DNA of 44,077 nucleotides from a virus. The notes beneath the pieces are model-generated. The model was not told where the DNA came from. It was given only the letters and a program-made list of their open reading frames with translations, and did not search any database. Where the stretch lies: positions 1 to 44,077 of IMG/VR virus record IMGVR_UViG_3300046538_000292, one strand, 5' to 3'. Positions 24,005 through 32,174 of the stretch are shown here, piece by piece; position 1 is the stretch's first letter, and each line of letters begins with the position of its first letter. Made by a program: the position numbers and the translations under genes.

Positions 24005-24826
24005 TTATTTAGACTTTAATTTTTGTATTTCTGATTTGGCTAAAACCCAATTGTATGCATCGTTGATGTTTCCAACGGAGTCAGCCAACTTGAACTGAAT
24101 AGCTTCATCAGCATAGTAAGTGGCACCTTTCAGCTGTTCGATTTTTACCCCTGGTCTTAACTGCATTACTGAACTTTGGAATCTTTGCGCAAGCGGTTGA
24201 AGTTTTTTCTCCAGTGCTGAATAATCTCCGGCTAAAGCATCAATGTAATCCTGATTCTTTTCTGAAGATTCAGCAGGACGAACTATGATAATTTCATTGG
24301 TAGATTTTTCCCAGGAATATTGGGCGCCTACAGAACCAACTTCTGCAGTAAGATCATTAGAAAGCATATTGTACTGACCTAAAAGAACTGCAGCCCAATA
24401 ATGCGCAGAAAGCGCCTTGTCAATTAAATTAATTCGGGGTTTAGTTAATTTTGGGGCAATATCCTGGAACAAAGGAATAGCATCACCGTTACCGCCATAG
24501 CCATCGATGTGAAAAATAGAACCAATACAGTCAGGATCATTTTGAGCGGCTAAAGCTGCAGCACAAATCTTATCAGCTCCATTAACACACATCCCTGAAT
24601 ATTTAGTCATTGTTCCAACCATTGGAATATAAGCGACCTTATTAATCAGCTTTGTTTCTCCGGTAGATTCTTCAAAAACTCTTTCACCCAAAAAAGATGA
24701 AAGATCTGCGGCTTCTTCATTAATCTTACCACCTGCAAGAACAGTATTTACCATTGTCTGTAACTGACCAGGTGAATCTATTTTGAACAGCCAAGTTCCT
24801 CCAGTGATTTCCGATAGTATTTTCAT
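24005..24826 (-). CDS. Phage prohead protease, S49 (SppA/protein C) family
   Basis: This is a 273-aa protein. Members cleave scaffold from capsid proteins during head maturation. It shows the S49 pattern: a strand with IPMVGTMTKYSGM (about 67-79), FHIDGYGGNGDAIPL (about 104-118) in place of the usual DSPGG, ALSAHYWAAVLLGQ with the probable catalytic Ser, and AEVGSVGAQYSWEK. It has no signal peptide, in keeping with cytoplasmic assembly. Late promoter 4 lies 4 bp before the ATG, and the capsid gene follows after 2 bp. Confidence 0.85.
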   Translation of the reverse strand: MKILSEITGGTWLFKIDSPGQLQTMVNTVLAGGKINEEAADLSSFLGERVFEESTGETKLINKVAYIPMVGTMTKYSGMCVNGADKICAAALAAQNDPDCIGSIFHIDGYGGNGDAIPLFQDIAPKLTKPRINLIDKALSAHYWAAVLLGQYNMLSNDLTAEVGSVGAQYSWEKSTNEIIIVRPAESSEKNQDYIDALAGDYSALEKKLQPLAQRFQSSVMQLRPGVKIEQLKGATYYADEAIQFKLADSVGNINDAYNWVLAKSEIQKLKSK

Positions 24827-24830
24827 ATCG

Positions 24831-24875
24831 CAAAACTACCGTAGAGGCTAAAAAAAGTTTGTTACACTAAAAAGT
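24831..24875 (-). promoter_or_regulatory. Late promoter 4 (protease-capsid)
   Basis: Minus strand CTTTTTAGTGTAAC, 22 bp, then TAGTTTTG (24831-24838), a perfect TAnnTTTG. The GTAAC core is at 24861-24865. It differs from the other copies at the T-tract end and at one base before GTGTAAC. Confidence 0.8.
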
Positions 24876-24891
24876 CTGGAATTTTAGAAAT

Positions 24892-24921
24892 AAAAAAAGG
24901 CACCTGTCTGTTCAGGCGCCT
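24892..24921 (-). terminator. Intrinsic terminator upstream of late promoter 4
   Basis: On the minus strand AGGCGCCTG (24913-24921) pairs with CAGGTGCCT (24898-24906), with one G-T pair and a 6-nt loop, followed by seven T. Confidence 0.8.
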
Positions 24922-24953
24922 CGGTCAATTTTAAAAACAATGATGCAATGATA

Positions 24954-25124
24954 CTACAACATTTCGTCTTGAATGTCCTTGAAGATCTTGTACTCTTCAT
25001 TGGTGAAAATTATAATCTTTCCGTTGATAATAAAACGGACTTCGTTTTTCTCAGGATTCTGAATCGCCACATTCCGAACTTCTTTACCCTGATTGTCGGT
25101 TGTTATTTTCTGTGTTAATGTCAT
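24954..25124 (-). CDS. Small hypothetical protein, 56 aa
   Basis: An open frame runs from the ATG at 25124 to the TAG at 24954-24956. The product begins MTLTQKITTDNQGKEV and contains two strand-like parts (VRFIINGKIIIFTN) and an acidic helix at the end. A terminator follows 32 bp later, which supports a real gene. The function is unknown. A TAAATTTA sequence just upstream of the start may serve as its -7 box. Confidence 0.55.
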   Translation of the reverse strand: MTLTQKITTDNQGKEVRNVAIQNPEKNEVRFIINGKIIIFTNEEYKIFKDIQDEML

Positions 25125-25183
25125 AATGTAAATTTACAAAGACGTTTTTACAAAAAATTACGGTTATCCATAATTTGGTAAAG

Positions 25184-25227
25184 TTTCCAAAAACTTTCCA
25201 GGAATTTTCCAAAGTTTATTAATTTTG
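25184..25227 (+). promoter_or_regulatory. Promoter with three helically phased repeats
   Basis: TTTCCA occurs at 25184, 25195 and 25206, exactly 11 bp apart, one per helical turn. A perfect -7 box TAATTTTG (25220-25227) follows, 4 bp before the ATG at 25232. This looks like a regulated promoter with a multi-site activator or repressor. The mRNA would be nearly leaderless. Confidence 0.6.
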
Positions 25228-25231
25228 AAAA

Positions 25232-25480
25232 ATGAAATTTAAAGCAATTATATCTGAAACTGTACTTCCGGAATCACACTTAATCGTTATAAAATTCGAT
25301 GGTGATACCCGAAACAAAAAGTTTCATGTAGAATGTTCATTCAATCCCTACCAAAAAGGAATGAGAATCTTTGATACCTGGGAACTTGTTTTGAAACTTG
25401 ACAGTGAAGAAGTCGTTACTGATGGATTTGTAAAATACGAGACTATCTTAACGTGTGACAAAGCAACGCCTGTTGGATAA
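25232..25480 (+). CDS. Small hypothetical protein on the plus strand
   Basis: This 82-aa, strand-rich protein has no recognised family. It runs against all neighbouring genes and has its own promoter region, with three TTTCCA repeats in phase upstream. Opposite strand and own control suggest expression from the lysogen. It ends 18 bp from the convergent stop of the 89-aa gene. Confidence 0.55.
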   Translation: MKFKAIISETVLPESHLIVIKFDGDTRNKKFHVECSFNPYQKGMRIFDTWELVLKLDSEEVVTDGFVKYETILTCDKATPVG

Positions 25481-25498
25481 AGTTATAATAAATGAAAT

Positions 25499-25768
25499 TT
25501 ATTTAAATCCATGTATCACCAAGTCTCTTGTATAAGTAGCGACATCTAAATGAGTTAAAGTTTCTTCCTTCATTTTCATCAAAATTAGATTAATAATTTC
25601 TTCCTTATTACCTTCCTCTTCAGTGTTATATGATCCATCAAAAATGCGTATAATTTCCTGCATTAATCTTTCCTTCTCTTCTTTATTGTTTTTTTCGATG
25701 GTTGAGACATACGCCATGAGAAATTCTGTAAGATGTTTATTATTCATTTTCCAATCTTTGTAACTCAT
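25499..25768 (-). CDS. Small helical hypothetical protein
   Basis: This 89-aa, mostly helical, Glu/Lys/Met-rich protein lies 10 bp below the acyltransferase gene and is probably co-transcribed with it. The start may also be the ATG at codon 7. It has no signal peptide or membrane segment and no family I recognise. Confidence 0.55.
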   Translation of the reverse strand: MSYKDWKMNNKHLTEFLMAYVSTIEKNNKEEKERLMQEIIRIFDGSYNTEEEGNKEEIINLILMKMKEETLTHLDVATYTRDLVIHGFK

Positions 25769-25778
25769 AATGTAAAAA

Positions 25779-26804
25779 TTAATTATTTTTTTTAAGCAAT
25801 GTTTTAAATTTTAAAGCAGGCTTTTCTACAAACTTCCAAGATAAAGAGGCTAAAAGAAACGTAATTACGAAACTAATAATTGTCAAAAGAATCCAATTTA
25901 GATTAAAGTAATGCATCAAAGTTTGCTGAATAATAAAACCGTAAATGTAAATCCCATACGATAAATCTCCAATCTTTGAGCCAATCAAATTTATATATTT
26001 CGTAGAATCCCTACCAAATGATATTACCAATACAGCAATGAGTGGAAAAAAGAATCTAAAAATATTAAAGTACACCGAAGCTAGTAAGATTAAAAATATA
26101 ATGGAATAAGTAATTTTTTTGATATTATTTTTGTAATAATACATAATCATTCCGGCAATGAAAAAAGTACCAAACTCAAAAAACTTTGATGAATCCAAAT
26201 ATAAACGTGATAGAAAGTGGAATGAAATTTTTAAATTATACAGAGAATAAAAAAGAGCAAACAAAGCAAAAGTCAAAATTTCCTGTATTCTCAAATTTTT
26301 TCTGAAATAATATAAAGAAGCGATCATTGCATAGCAAGTAAATTCATACCCGAGAGTCCATAAACTTCCATTAATAACTCCAGTGTACGGATTTTCAACA
26401 AATAAATTTTCTATACTGAATTGTGAACCATATAAAATAGATCTGCTTTTGAAATAGCTCCAAAAGGAATTTGTTTTTATCAAAGTGTGATCAATTAACA
26501 GCACCAGTAAGAAAGTAAAAACCAGCATAACAATTAATCCTGGATAGAGCCTGATTAATCTCTTCGAAAAATAATCTAGTAAATTTTTTGATCTGTTTAA
26601 ACTTCCAAGAATCAAATATCCACTGATAGCAAAGAAAGAACCGACTGAAATAGTACCTATAGACAATTGCTCACCTGACCAAAAAAAGGTGGGATCATTC
26701 AGTAATTTACCTGACAGTGGAAAAGCATGATGAATAATTACCAAACTAGCAAAAAGCAATCTTAAAAAATCAAAATTATTAATCTTATTGATGTGAGCAT
26801 TCAT
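25779..26804 (-). CDS. Acyltransferase 3 (OafA-like) membrane protein, probable lysogenic conversion
   Basis: This 341-aa protein has about ten hydrophobic segments. The N-terminus has FDFLRLLFASLVIIHHAFP, the acyltransferase-3 signature with R and paired His, then IGTISVGSFFAISGYLI near 50. The family transfers acetyl or similar groups to cell-surface sugars. Phages use it to alter the O-antigen or capsule and so block other phages. I start at the ATG at 26804, because the longer frame would use a TTG inside the probable -7 box (26809-26816). It sits between two terminators, apart from the lysis genes, which fits independent expression in the lysogen. Confidence 0.85.
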   Translation of the reverse strand: MNAHINKINNFDFLRLLFASLVIIHHAFPLSGKLLNDPTFFWSGEQLSIGTISVGSFFAISGYLILGSLNRSKNLLDYFSKRLIRLYPGLIVMLVFTFLLVLLIDHTLIKTNSFWSYFKSRSILYGSQFSIENLFVENPYTGVINGSLWTLGYEFTCYAMIASLYYFRKNLRIQEILTFALFALFYSLYNLKISFHFLSRLYLDSSKFFEFGTFFIAGMIMYYYKNNIKKITYSIIFLILLASVYFNIFRFFFPLIAVLVISFGRDSTKYINLIGSKIGDLSYGIYIYGFIIQQTLMHYFNLNWILLTIISFVITFLLASLSWKFVEKPALKFKTLLKKNN

Positions 26805-26850
26805 GCAACGAAAATACAATATTTAGTTATTTTTTTTGCTCTTATTTTAT

Positions 26851-26872
26851 AAAAAAACCCCAACTCGTGGGG
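26851..26872 (-). terminator. Terminator of the tail-lysis operon
   Basis: CCCCA (26858-26862) pairs with TGGGG (26868-26872) around ACTCG, followed on the minus strand by seven T. It lies 30 bp after the endolysin stop. Confidence 0.8.
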
Positions 26873-26901
26873 CCCAAAAAAAATGTTACTCAGTAATTAA
26901 A

Positions 26902-27429
26902 TTAGAATTTAGAATTATGCTTCTTAAGATCATCCATTCGATTAGTCCATCCCTTGAGGAATCTTTTCTGTGATGGATTATTCTTCACGATATCATTCAG
27001 AAATTTATATCGCCTTTCATAAAGCCTTTCCAAAAAACCTTCCGTAGCATTATTCAAAGCTTCAATAGTTTTAGGACCCACTACGCCGTCGGATGTAACT
27101 CCTAAAAGTTCCTGAGGTTTTTTAATTCCGTGAACACCAGAACCCCAAACCCAATCAACCAAAGTATTGGCAATCGCCTGATCTTTGATCTTATCAGCTT
27201 TCCAACGGTCCCAATAGTTTTTTTTCATTATTGAAATTGCATCAGCTTCTGTTATCAATTTCAAATCTGCGACATCAATATCGCCATCACCGTCTTTATC
27301 GTAGCCTTGTGATTTCCAAACCGCAATCGTTACTCCTTTGTTAGTTGCCCCACCTCTATCAAGCGGATCATTTACAAAACCTCCTTCCCATTTTAGAATG
27401 AAAGGTGCTAATAATTGAATTTTTGCCAT
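26902..27429 (-). CDS. Endolysin, glycoside hydrolase family 108
   Basis: This is a 175-aa protein. GH108 enzymes cut peptidoglycan glycan strands. ILKWEGGFVN places the catalytic Glu at residue 15, and GGATNKGVT follows as usual in the family. The C-terminal half (DGVVGPKTIEALN and helices) is the PG_binding_3-type region. Residues 44-55 (DKDGDGDIDVAD) form an EF-hand/dockerin-like calcium loop, as an insertion. There is no signal peptide, so it needs the holin upstream. I use the inner ATG at 27429, 1 bp after the spanin stop, because the longer frame adds 15 residues outside the family pattern. Confidence 0.9.
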   Translation of the reverse strand: MAKIQLLAPFILKWEGGFVNDPLDRGGATNKGVTIAVWKSQGYDKDGDGDIDVADLKLITEADAISIMKKNYWDRWKADKIKDQAIANTLVDWVWGSGVHGIKKPQELLGVTSDGVVGPKTIEALNNATEGFLERLYERRYKFLNDIVKNNPSQKRFLKGWTNRMDDLKKHNSKF

Positions 27430-27430
27430 T

Positions 27431-28009
27431 TTATTTTTTTCTATAATTTTTAAAGTAAATGAATAAGCCACCAATAACTAAAGCAACACCTCCGAGAAAA
27501 GCAAAAACAATCCAGCCTCCCGCTTGAAATCCTTTAGAAGTAATATCATTGGTTTTTGTACTTACAGCTGATGCAACGTCTTTGATTGTTTCTTTTGAAA
27601 CTGCAGTTTTGGCGAGATCCTGAATGAAGTTTGTAGATTCCTCCTTTTTGCTTTCTTCCGTTTTTTCTGCGCCTTTTTTATAATGGTTGCTGATGGTGAA
27701 CTCTGCTTTACCTTTTATGAAAATACTTTGTAAAGTATCTTTTCCAATTACGTTATGATATACTAACGGATTTAAAGAATCTGCTTTGCCTTTAATAACA
27801 ATTTCACCAGAGAAATCTTCAACCTGTTTTTTGACAACCTGATCTGTAATTTTTTTAGTCTCATCCTTTCGGATAATTTCTTTTACAGAATCAAGTTTTA
27901 CACGTTCTATTTCAGTTTTACCTTCTTTCAGTATTGAAATGGTTTTATGCTTTGTCCTACAACCCAATATTAAACTACTCAGCAGTATTAGAATCAATAT
28001 CTTTTTCAT
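27431..28009 (-). CDS. Probable unimolecular spanin (u-spanin)
   Basis: This is a 192-aa protein. It begins with a lipoprotein signal ending in LILGC (Cys17), has a charged, partly coiled middle (about 20-160), and ends in a transmembrane helix (about 164-187) with a short basic tail. An outer-membrane lipid anchor joined to an inner-membrane helix is the u-spanin layout known from phage T1 gp11, which fuses the two membranes at lysis. Its place between holin and endolysin, overlapping the holin gene by 35 nt, supports this. The alternative is a plain lipoprotein of unknown use. Confidence 0.72.
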   Translation of the reverse strand: MKKILILILLSSLILGCRTKHKTISILKEGKTEIERVKLDSVKEIIRKDETKKITDQVVKKQVEDFSGEIVIKGKADSLNPLVYHNVIGKDTLQSIFIKGKAEFTISNHYKKGAEKTEESKKEESTNFIQDLAKTAVSKETIKDVASAVSTKTNDITSKGFQAGGWIVFAFLGGVALVIGGLFIYFKNYRKK

Positions 28010-28526
28010 CTGTAATATTTTTTAGGTTTAGTTCATTAATATCTAAGGTCTTATTGAATTTTTCAAACTTCTTTAGAAATGCCAACGGCGGGAATTTTCC
28101 GTTTGTAATAATTCCAATATTCACGAAGGCATTTCCGGCAGGATAAACGAAAATCATAATCTTCGTTGCTACCTTAAAATAAATACTGTCAAGATCTGCA
28201 TCGGCAATGATCTGGATAAAAGCTTCAGTTAAAAAGTAAACCAAAATCACCAATCCAATTTTTTGACAAAAACCGATGATCATTTTTTTAGGAGAAAATG
28301 TATTGAATTTCATATGCTTCCAAACTCCTGCGCACAAATCTGCCATGATAGCCAATCCTAGAAAGAATATGAAAACATAACTTTCAAGATACCATCCTGT
28401 GATTCTCTCTGAAATAGTCATTCCGACAGCTGGAACTAAAGCCAATTGAAAAGAAGACCACATCTTGCCACCTACACCACTAGAGTGGATAGCAAGAAGA
28501 TTTTTTATAATAAACTGCTTAATCAT
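27975..28526 (-). CDS. Phage holin
   Basis: This is a 183-aa membrane protein with hydrophobic segments at about 22-40, 47-68, 83-107 and 120-145, resembling the phage_holin_4 type. Such holins make holes in the inner membrane and let the endolysin reach the cell wall. It is the first lysis gene after the tail fibre gene (10 bp away), followed by the spanin and endolysin genes. The C-terminal ~40 residues are charged and cytoplasmic. Confidence 0.8.
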   Translation of the reverse strand: MIKQFIIKNLLAIHSSGVGGKMWSSFQLALVPAVGMTISERITGWYLESYVFIFFLGLAIMADLCAGVWKHMKFNTFSPKKMIIGFCQKIGLVILVYFLTEAFIQIIADADLDSIYFKVATKIMIFVYPAGNAFVNIGIITNGKFPPLAFLKKFEKFNKTLDINELNLKNITDEKDIDSNTAE

Positions 28527-28536
28527 GGGTTTGTTA

Positions 28537-31485
28537 TTAATTCAGCCACTGAGTATCTAACCACTCAATTCTATTTTTTAAAAATAATTTGATATGCTCA
28601 AGTGTTGGTTCGCCATTTGCAAAAAGACTGCTCCATTTTTTTGAATCTGCCTCATATACGCTGCGAGGAATATTTTTAGCAATATTATCAAAGTAGTTTC
28701 CTAAAAATTCAGAAGCTAAAAATCCACTTTTTCTCAGTTCTGTATATCGTGTTTTTATTTCGGCTGAAAAATGAGATCTGAAAGAATCCCAAATATCTCC
28801 AGTTAAAAATCCAGTTCTAGTTATTTGCATCTCCCAAGCTGGTAAATGCCAAAATCCTATTGTAAAATCCATATCATATGGACATAAAGACCATTGATTA
28901 CCATTCCAAGTAAGAGCGTTCACGTTGTTACCAATAGAATCATGATGAAAAAAAACTTCACAGAATATTTTATAATCAATCCAATTTTTTATTACAATAT
29001 AATCAGCTGCATTAGCTCTGGCGGTTCCTGCATTATTTTTAAAGTCAATTGTCCAATTGAAAAACCTATTGATATAAGCTAAAACCGTTGCATCCGGAAC
29101 TGGTCCCATGTCTACATATCCAGTCATTTTAGGAGACTTGATTTCCCACTTAGAAGAAACAAAACCTGTCGTGAAAAATGCTTCATAATCTCCATTATCC
29201 AAAAATATATGCTCTTTTACAGCATTATTTAATGCGTAATTTTCTCTAGTTTTTTTCAGTCTTAAAGTATAGAGACCTAGAAAAGATCCATTGAGATAAA
29301 CTTCAGTTGGAAAACCATCAGGGTGATATTTAGCATCACCTATATACTTTGCATTCTCTGCTGTCGGCTTTAAAACAAAAGGAATATTATTAACTTTTGA
29401 TACTGGGTAGCTGTTCTTAGAAATCATATCTCTCCAGATTCTTCCCATACCGATATCTCGTGTATGAGTTCTGTCACTTTGATAAGCCTTTAAATGTAGG
29501 GAGTCAGATGCAACAAGATCACCAAATTTTACAGCAACTTTTTCGTCTTGGAAGTTGATGATATCAAACGTGTAACCTTTTTTTGGATATGCAGCACTCC
29601 CACTTCCTTGTATTGATAATTTAACTTTTGCGGTAACTTTCTTTTCATTGTTAATTAAGAAATCAAATTCAAGTGTAGTAGACTGTCTTGCAGACGACAT
29701 ATCAGTTGGTAAAGTTCCTCTTAAATCTATTCTTCCAAATTTGGGCTTTTCTAGTCTGATAAATTTTTCATTTACCAGCTTCACCCCGCTTGTAGAAATA
29801 TTTTCACTTTCGACAAAATTTCTATCGTAGATCTTCAATGAAAAGGGTTCTGACTTTTTATAAGAATAATGTATAAAGCCATCTTCTGGTATTAATACAC
29901 CTAAATCCGTATACTGAATATCGGTTGAGTAAAATAATTTACTTAGCAACTTTCCATCATAACCAAATAATCCAACACCATTATTACCAAAATATCCAGT
30001 AACAAGTAAAGTGTCTCCTTTTCTAACAGGATACAAGCTTGACACTAAATAATCCGGATGTCCGGTATAGTTATTATAATGTGATGTTCCTATTACAGCA
30101 TTTTTAATATCGTAATATCCGTCGTAAACACCAGAAGAATTTAAGATTTTGACAGCGCCATTTTTCAGCGTTCCGTCCTTCAGATCAATATAATCTTTTA
30201 CGGAGAAATGCTCATCAACATTTTGTCTATTCAATAAAAATAGATCAACAACAGCACTGGCTTTACTTTGATTAAAATGTATTATTCCATCTTTTAAGAT
30301 GTCGATTTCAACTGCGTAGTAATCTGTAGAAATATCACTCGTCATATGGCTTCCATCACTATTTAAAATAATGTAGGCAGGATGTCCACTCAATCTATTC
30401 CCTCTGAAATTAATAGCGTCTCCTTTTTTTACTGCTATGGACTTATTCAGCGCGCTTATAGACGAAATTTTATCCCCTTCAGTTGAGATATAGAAATCAT
30501 CTTCTTTAATCAAATCAGCAGTCCCAAAATTTACATTTTCAACTGTTAATACAGTTTTGAATTTCTTGTCAAGATATGAAAGACCCTCAATGAATTTCTT
30601 TACTGAATCATCTCCAGACAAACCCGTTTCATCGTATAAGCTTTTTACCGATGGATTTGGATAATTTATTATTAAAAAATTTACAATAACTTCATCAAAA
30701 TCACTGACATTAATAACCAAATCTGTCACTACTTCTCCAGTCGCTACTAGGATAGATTCGTAAACATTTCCCTTTCTCCCTAAAACTGCTACATATGGAG
30801 CTGTTGGGCTTCCAACTAATAGTCCCGAAATTTTGATTTCAGTCTCCGCGGTAAATTTATAGGCTCTGGTAGTTAGATTGCTCGTGAATACACCATTCTG
30901 ATCATAATAACCAACTTCAAAATTATTTATCACTGTCTCAACACCTTCAACGAATGATTTTAATGCAATTCTCGAAACCTTATCACCACGAACAATATTT
31001 CGCCAAATGATAGATGTGTCGTTAGGAACATCAGTGATATTTGCCGTTTTACCTACTTGTAGTTCCCATATAGAACCTTCATGTACTCGCTGAATAGGTT
31101 CTAAAGCTGTATATGTTAATGGAAATGATGAACTTAAGAAAGAGGGAATAAACTGCAGTGCAGCAGGTATGTCCAACTCCAACTCCTTCCACTCAACTCC
31201 ATCATACGATAAAATTCCTTGTTTATCAATGGTATGACCTCCAGCATTCGGATAAGTTCCCGCACCGGCCCAAAACCATTTTGCATCACCTGTTTGAATC
31301 ACCGGAACATCTGCAGGTTTTAAAACTCCGGCGTGATCCGACTGCTTATTGATGATCATCCATGTCCCGTTTTTGCGGTTAATATTAATGGATCCATCAG
31401 GAAGAATAAACATTCCCTGATTTCCGTTGAGCTCTGATATTGCCGGCAGTTGATTAACTGTCACTGGAACTAAATAGTTTGTCAT
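28537..31485 (-). CDS. Tail fibre / receptor-binding protein with a CotH kinase-like domain
   Basis: This is a 982-aa protein. The N-terminal ~110 residues read as a tail attachment and fibre region (MTNYLVPVTVNQLPAISELN). The middle, about 110-565, is strand-rich with repeated modules (three share a Y-x-D-x-x-G / V-K-KGDxxxxxG type pattern) and may bind sugars. Residues about 575-975 match CotH: LSIQGSGSAAYPKKGYTFDI, LYTLRLKK, NWIDYKIFCEVFFHHDSIGNN (about 836-856) and YDMDF (870-874) with Asp residues placed as in the family's metal site. CotH proteins are atypical kinases known from spore coats. The domain on a tail protein suggests modification of a surface or tail target, or a carbohydrate-binding use of the fold. 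Confidence 0.8.
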   Translation of the reverse strand: MTNYLVPVTVNQLPAISELNGNQGMFILPDGSININRKNGTWMIINKQSDHAGVLKPADVPVIQTGDAKWFWAGAGTYPNAGGHTIDKQGILSYDGVEWKELELDIPAALQFIPSFLSSSFPLTYTALEPIQRVHEGSIWELQVGKTANITDVPNDTSIIWRNIVRGDKVSRIALKSFVEGVETVINNFEVGYYDQNGVFTSNLTTRAYKFTAETEIKISGLLVGSPTAPYVAVLGRKGNVYESILVATGEVVTDLVINVSDFDEVIVNFLIINYPNPSVKSLYDETGLSGDDSVKKFIEGLSYLDKKFKTVLTVENVNFGTADLIKEDDFYISTEGDKISSISALNKSIAVKKGDAINFRGNRLSGHPAYIILNSDGSHMTSDISTDYYAVEIDILKDGIIHFNQSKASAVVDLFLLNRQNVDEHFSVKDYIDLKDGTLKNGAVKILNSSGVYDGYYDIKNAVIGTSHYNNYTGHPDYLVSSLYPVRKGDTLLVTGYFGNNGVGLFGYDGKLLSKLFYSTDIQYTDLGVLIPEDGFIHYSYKKSEPFSLKIYDRNFVESENISTSGVKLVNEKFIRLEKPKFGRIDLRGTLPTDMSSARQSTTLEFDFLINNEKKVTAKVKLSIQGSGSAAYPKKGYTFDIINFQDEKVAVKFGDLVASDSLHLKAYQSDRTHTRDIGMGRIWRDMISKNSYPVSKVNNIPFVLKPTAENAKYIGDAKYHPDGFPTEVYLNGSFLGLYTLRLKKTRENYALNNAVKEHIFLDNGDYEAFFTTGFVSSKWEIKSPKMTGYVDMGPVPDATVLAYINRFFNWTIDFKNNAGTARANAADYIVIKNWIDYKIFCEVFFHHDSIGNNVNALTWNGNQWSLCPYDMDFTIGFWHLPAWEMQITRTGFLTGDIWDSFRSHFSAEIKTRYTELRKSGFLASEFLGNYFDNIAKNIPRSVYEADSKKWSSLFANGEPTLEHIKLFLKNRIEWLDTQWLN

Positions 31486-31495
31486 AAAATAAAAA

Positions 31496-32161
31496 TTACC
31501 ATTGGTTATTAATTGGGAAATAATCTGCTTTTATAAATTTATCACCGAGCATAATGGCCCATAGATCAATTTCTTCATCATTTAAATTGGTACCATCTCT
31601 TCTGGCATAAGCGCCATCAAATTCCACATCAGGATCATCAATCGCTGATTCATCAACGACGATAGTTCCATTATAAAAAAGAATAGGATCTCTGTCTGCG
31701 AACGTCTGCTCAAATGTGAGCTCGTAACCTTTGGCAGATTCATCATCATTGAAGTCTCCAGTGAAGTAAAGCGGATTATCTATGCTACCGTAGATTCGGT
31801 GGAACTGTTTGTCGTAAGAATTCATTACGATAACAAAACCCTGATTGATGTTGTTTTTTACAAACTGATGAATTTCCAGATCATCACCAGGATAATTACC
31901 GGTAACTTTCTTTTTGAAACCTCTGGAATCAACTTCACCTTCAGATTTTATATTTCGTTTCTGAGTGCTTGGAGTAAGATAAAGGATGTGAAATCTTCTA
32001 CCGTTTTTCAAATGAATATCACCATTACAAAGAATTCCTTTTGCGTCTACCGGTGGTAACGAAATAATATCTTCCTTGTAAAGTAAGTAAAGCTCTCCTT
32101 TTGGAGTCGGAAGCCCCGCACTACCCTTTGGTTTGCGTGCGTTCAATCTGAAATTAGACAT
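31496..32161 (-). CDS. Structural tail protein, paralogue of 21083-21895
   Basis: This 221-aa protein shares with the 270-aa structural protein the pattern PTPK, DIISLPPVD, GDIHLKNGRRFHILYLTPSTQ, VDSRG, the PGDDLEIHQFVK region, GFVI and LTFEQTFADRDPILFYNG. The divergent C-terminus is acidic. It is the first gene after late promoter 5 and lies 10 bp above the tail fibre gene. Duplication of a structural fold, with one copy in the head/tail module and one beside the fibre, suggests a baseplate or fibre-base role for this copy. Confidence 0.65.
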   Translation of the reverse strand: MSNFRLNARKPKGSAGLPTPKGELYLLYKEDIISLPPVDAKGILCNGDIHLKNGRRFHILYLTPSTQKRNIKSEGEVDSRGFKKKVTGNYPGDDLEIHQFVKNNINQGFVIVMNSYDKQFHRIYGSIDNPLYFTGDFNDDESAKGYELTFEQTFADRDPILFYNGTIVVDESAIDDPDVEFDGAYARRDGTNLNDEEIDLWAIMLGDKFIKADYFPINNQW

Positions 32162-32174
32162 TCAATTTTTTTTA

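Noticed and set aside
26805-26819. Longer acyltransferase frame from TTG
   Set aside because: The added codons cover the probable promoter box, and the family pattern begins after the ATG at 26804.
27085-27100. GATGTAAC inside the endolysin gene on the plus strand
   Set aside because: Wrong strand, inside coding sequence, and no T-tract or box 22 bp away. Chance match.
27430-27474. Longer endolysin frame
   Set aside because: It adds 15 residues outside the GH108 pattern that lie within the spanin coding region. The ATG at 27429 fits better.
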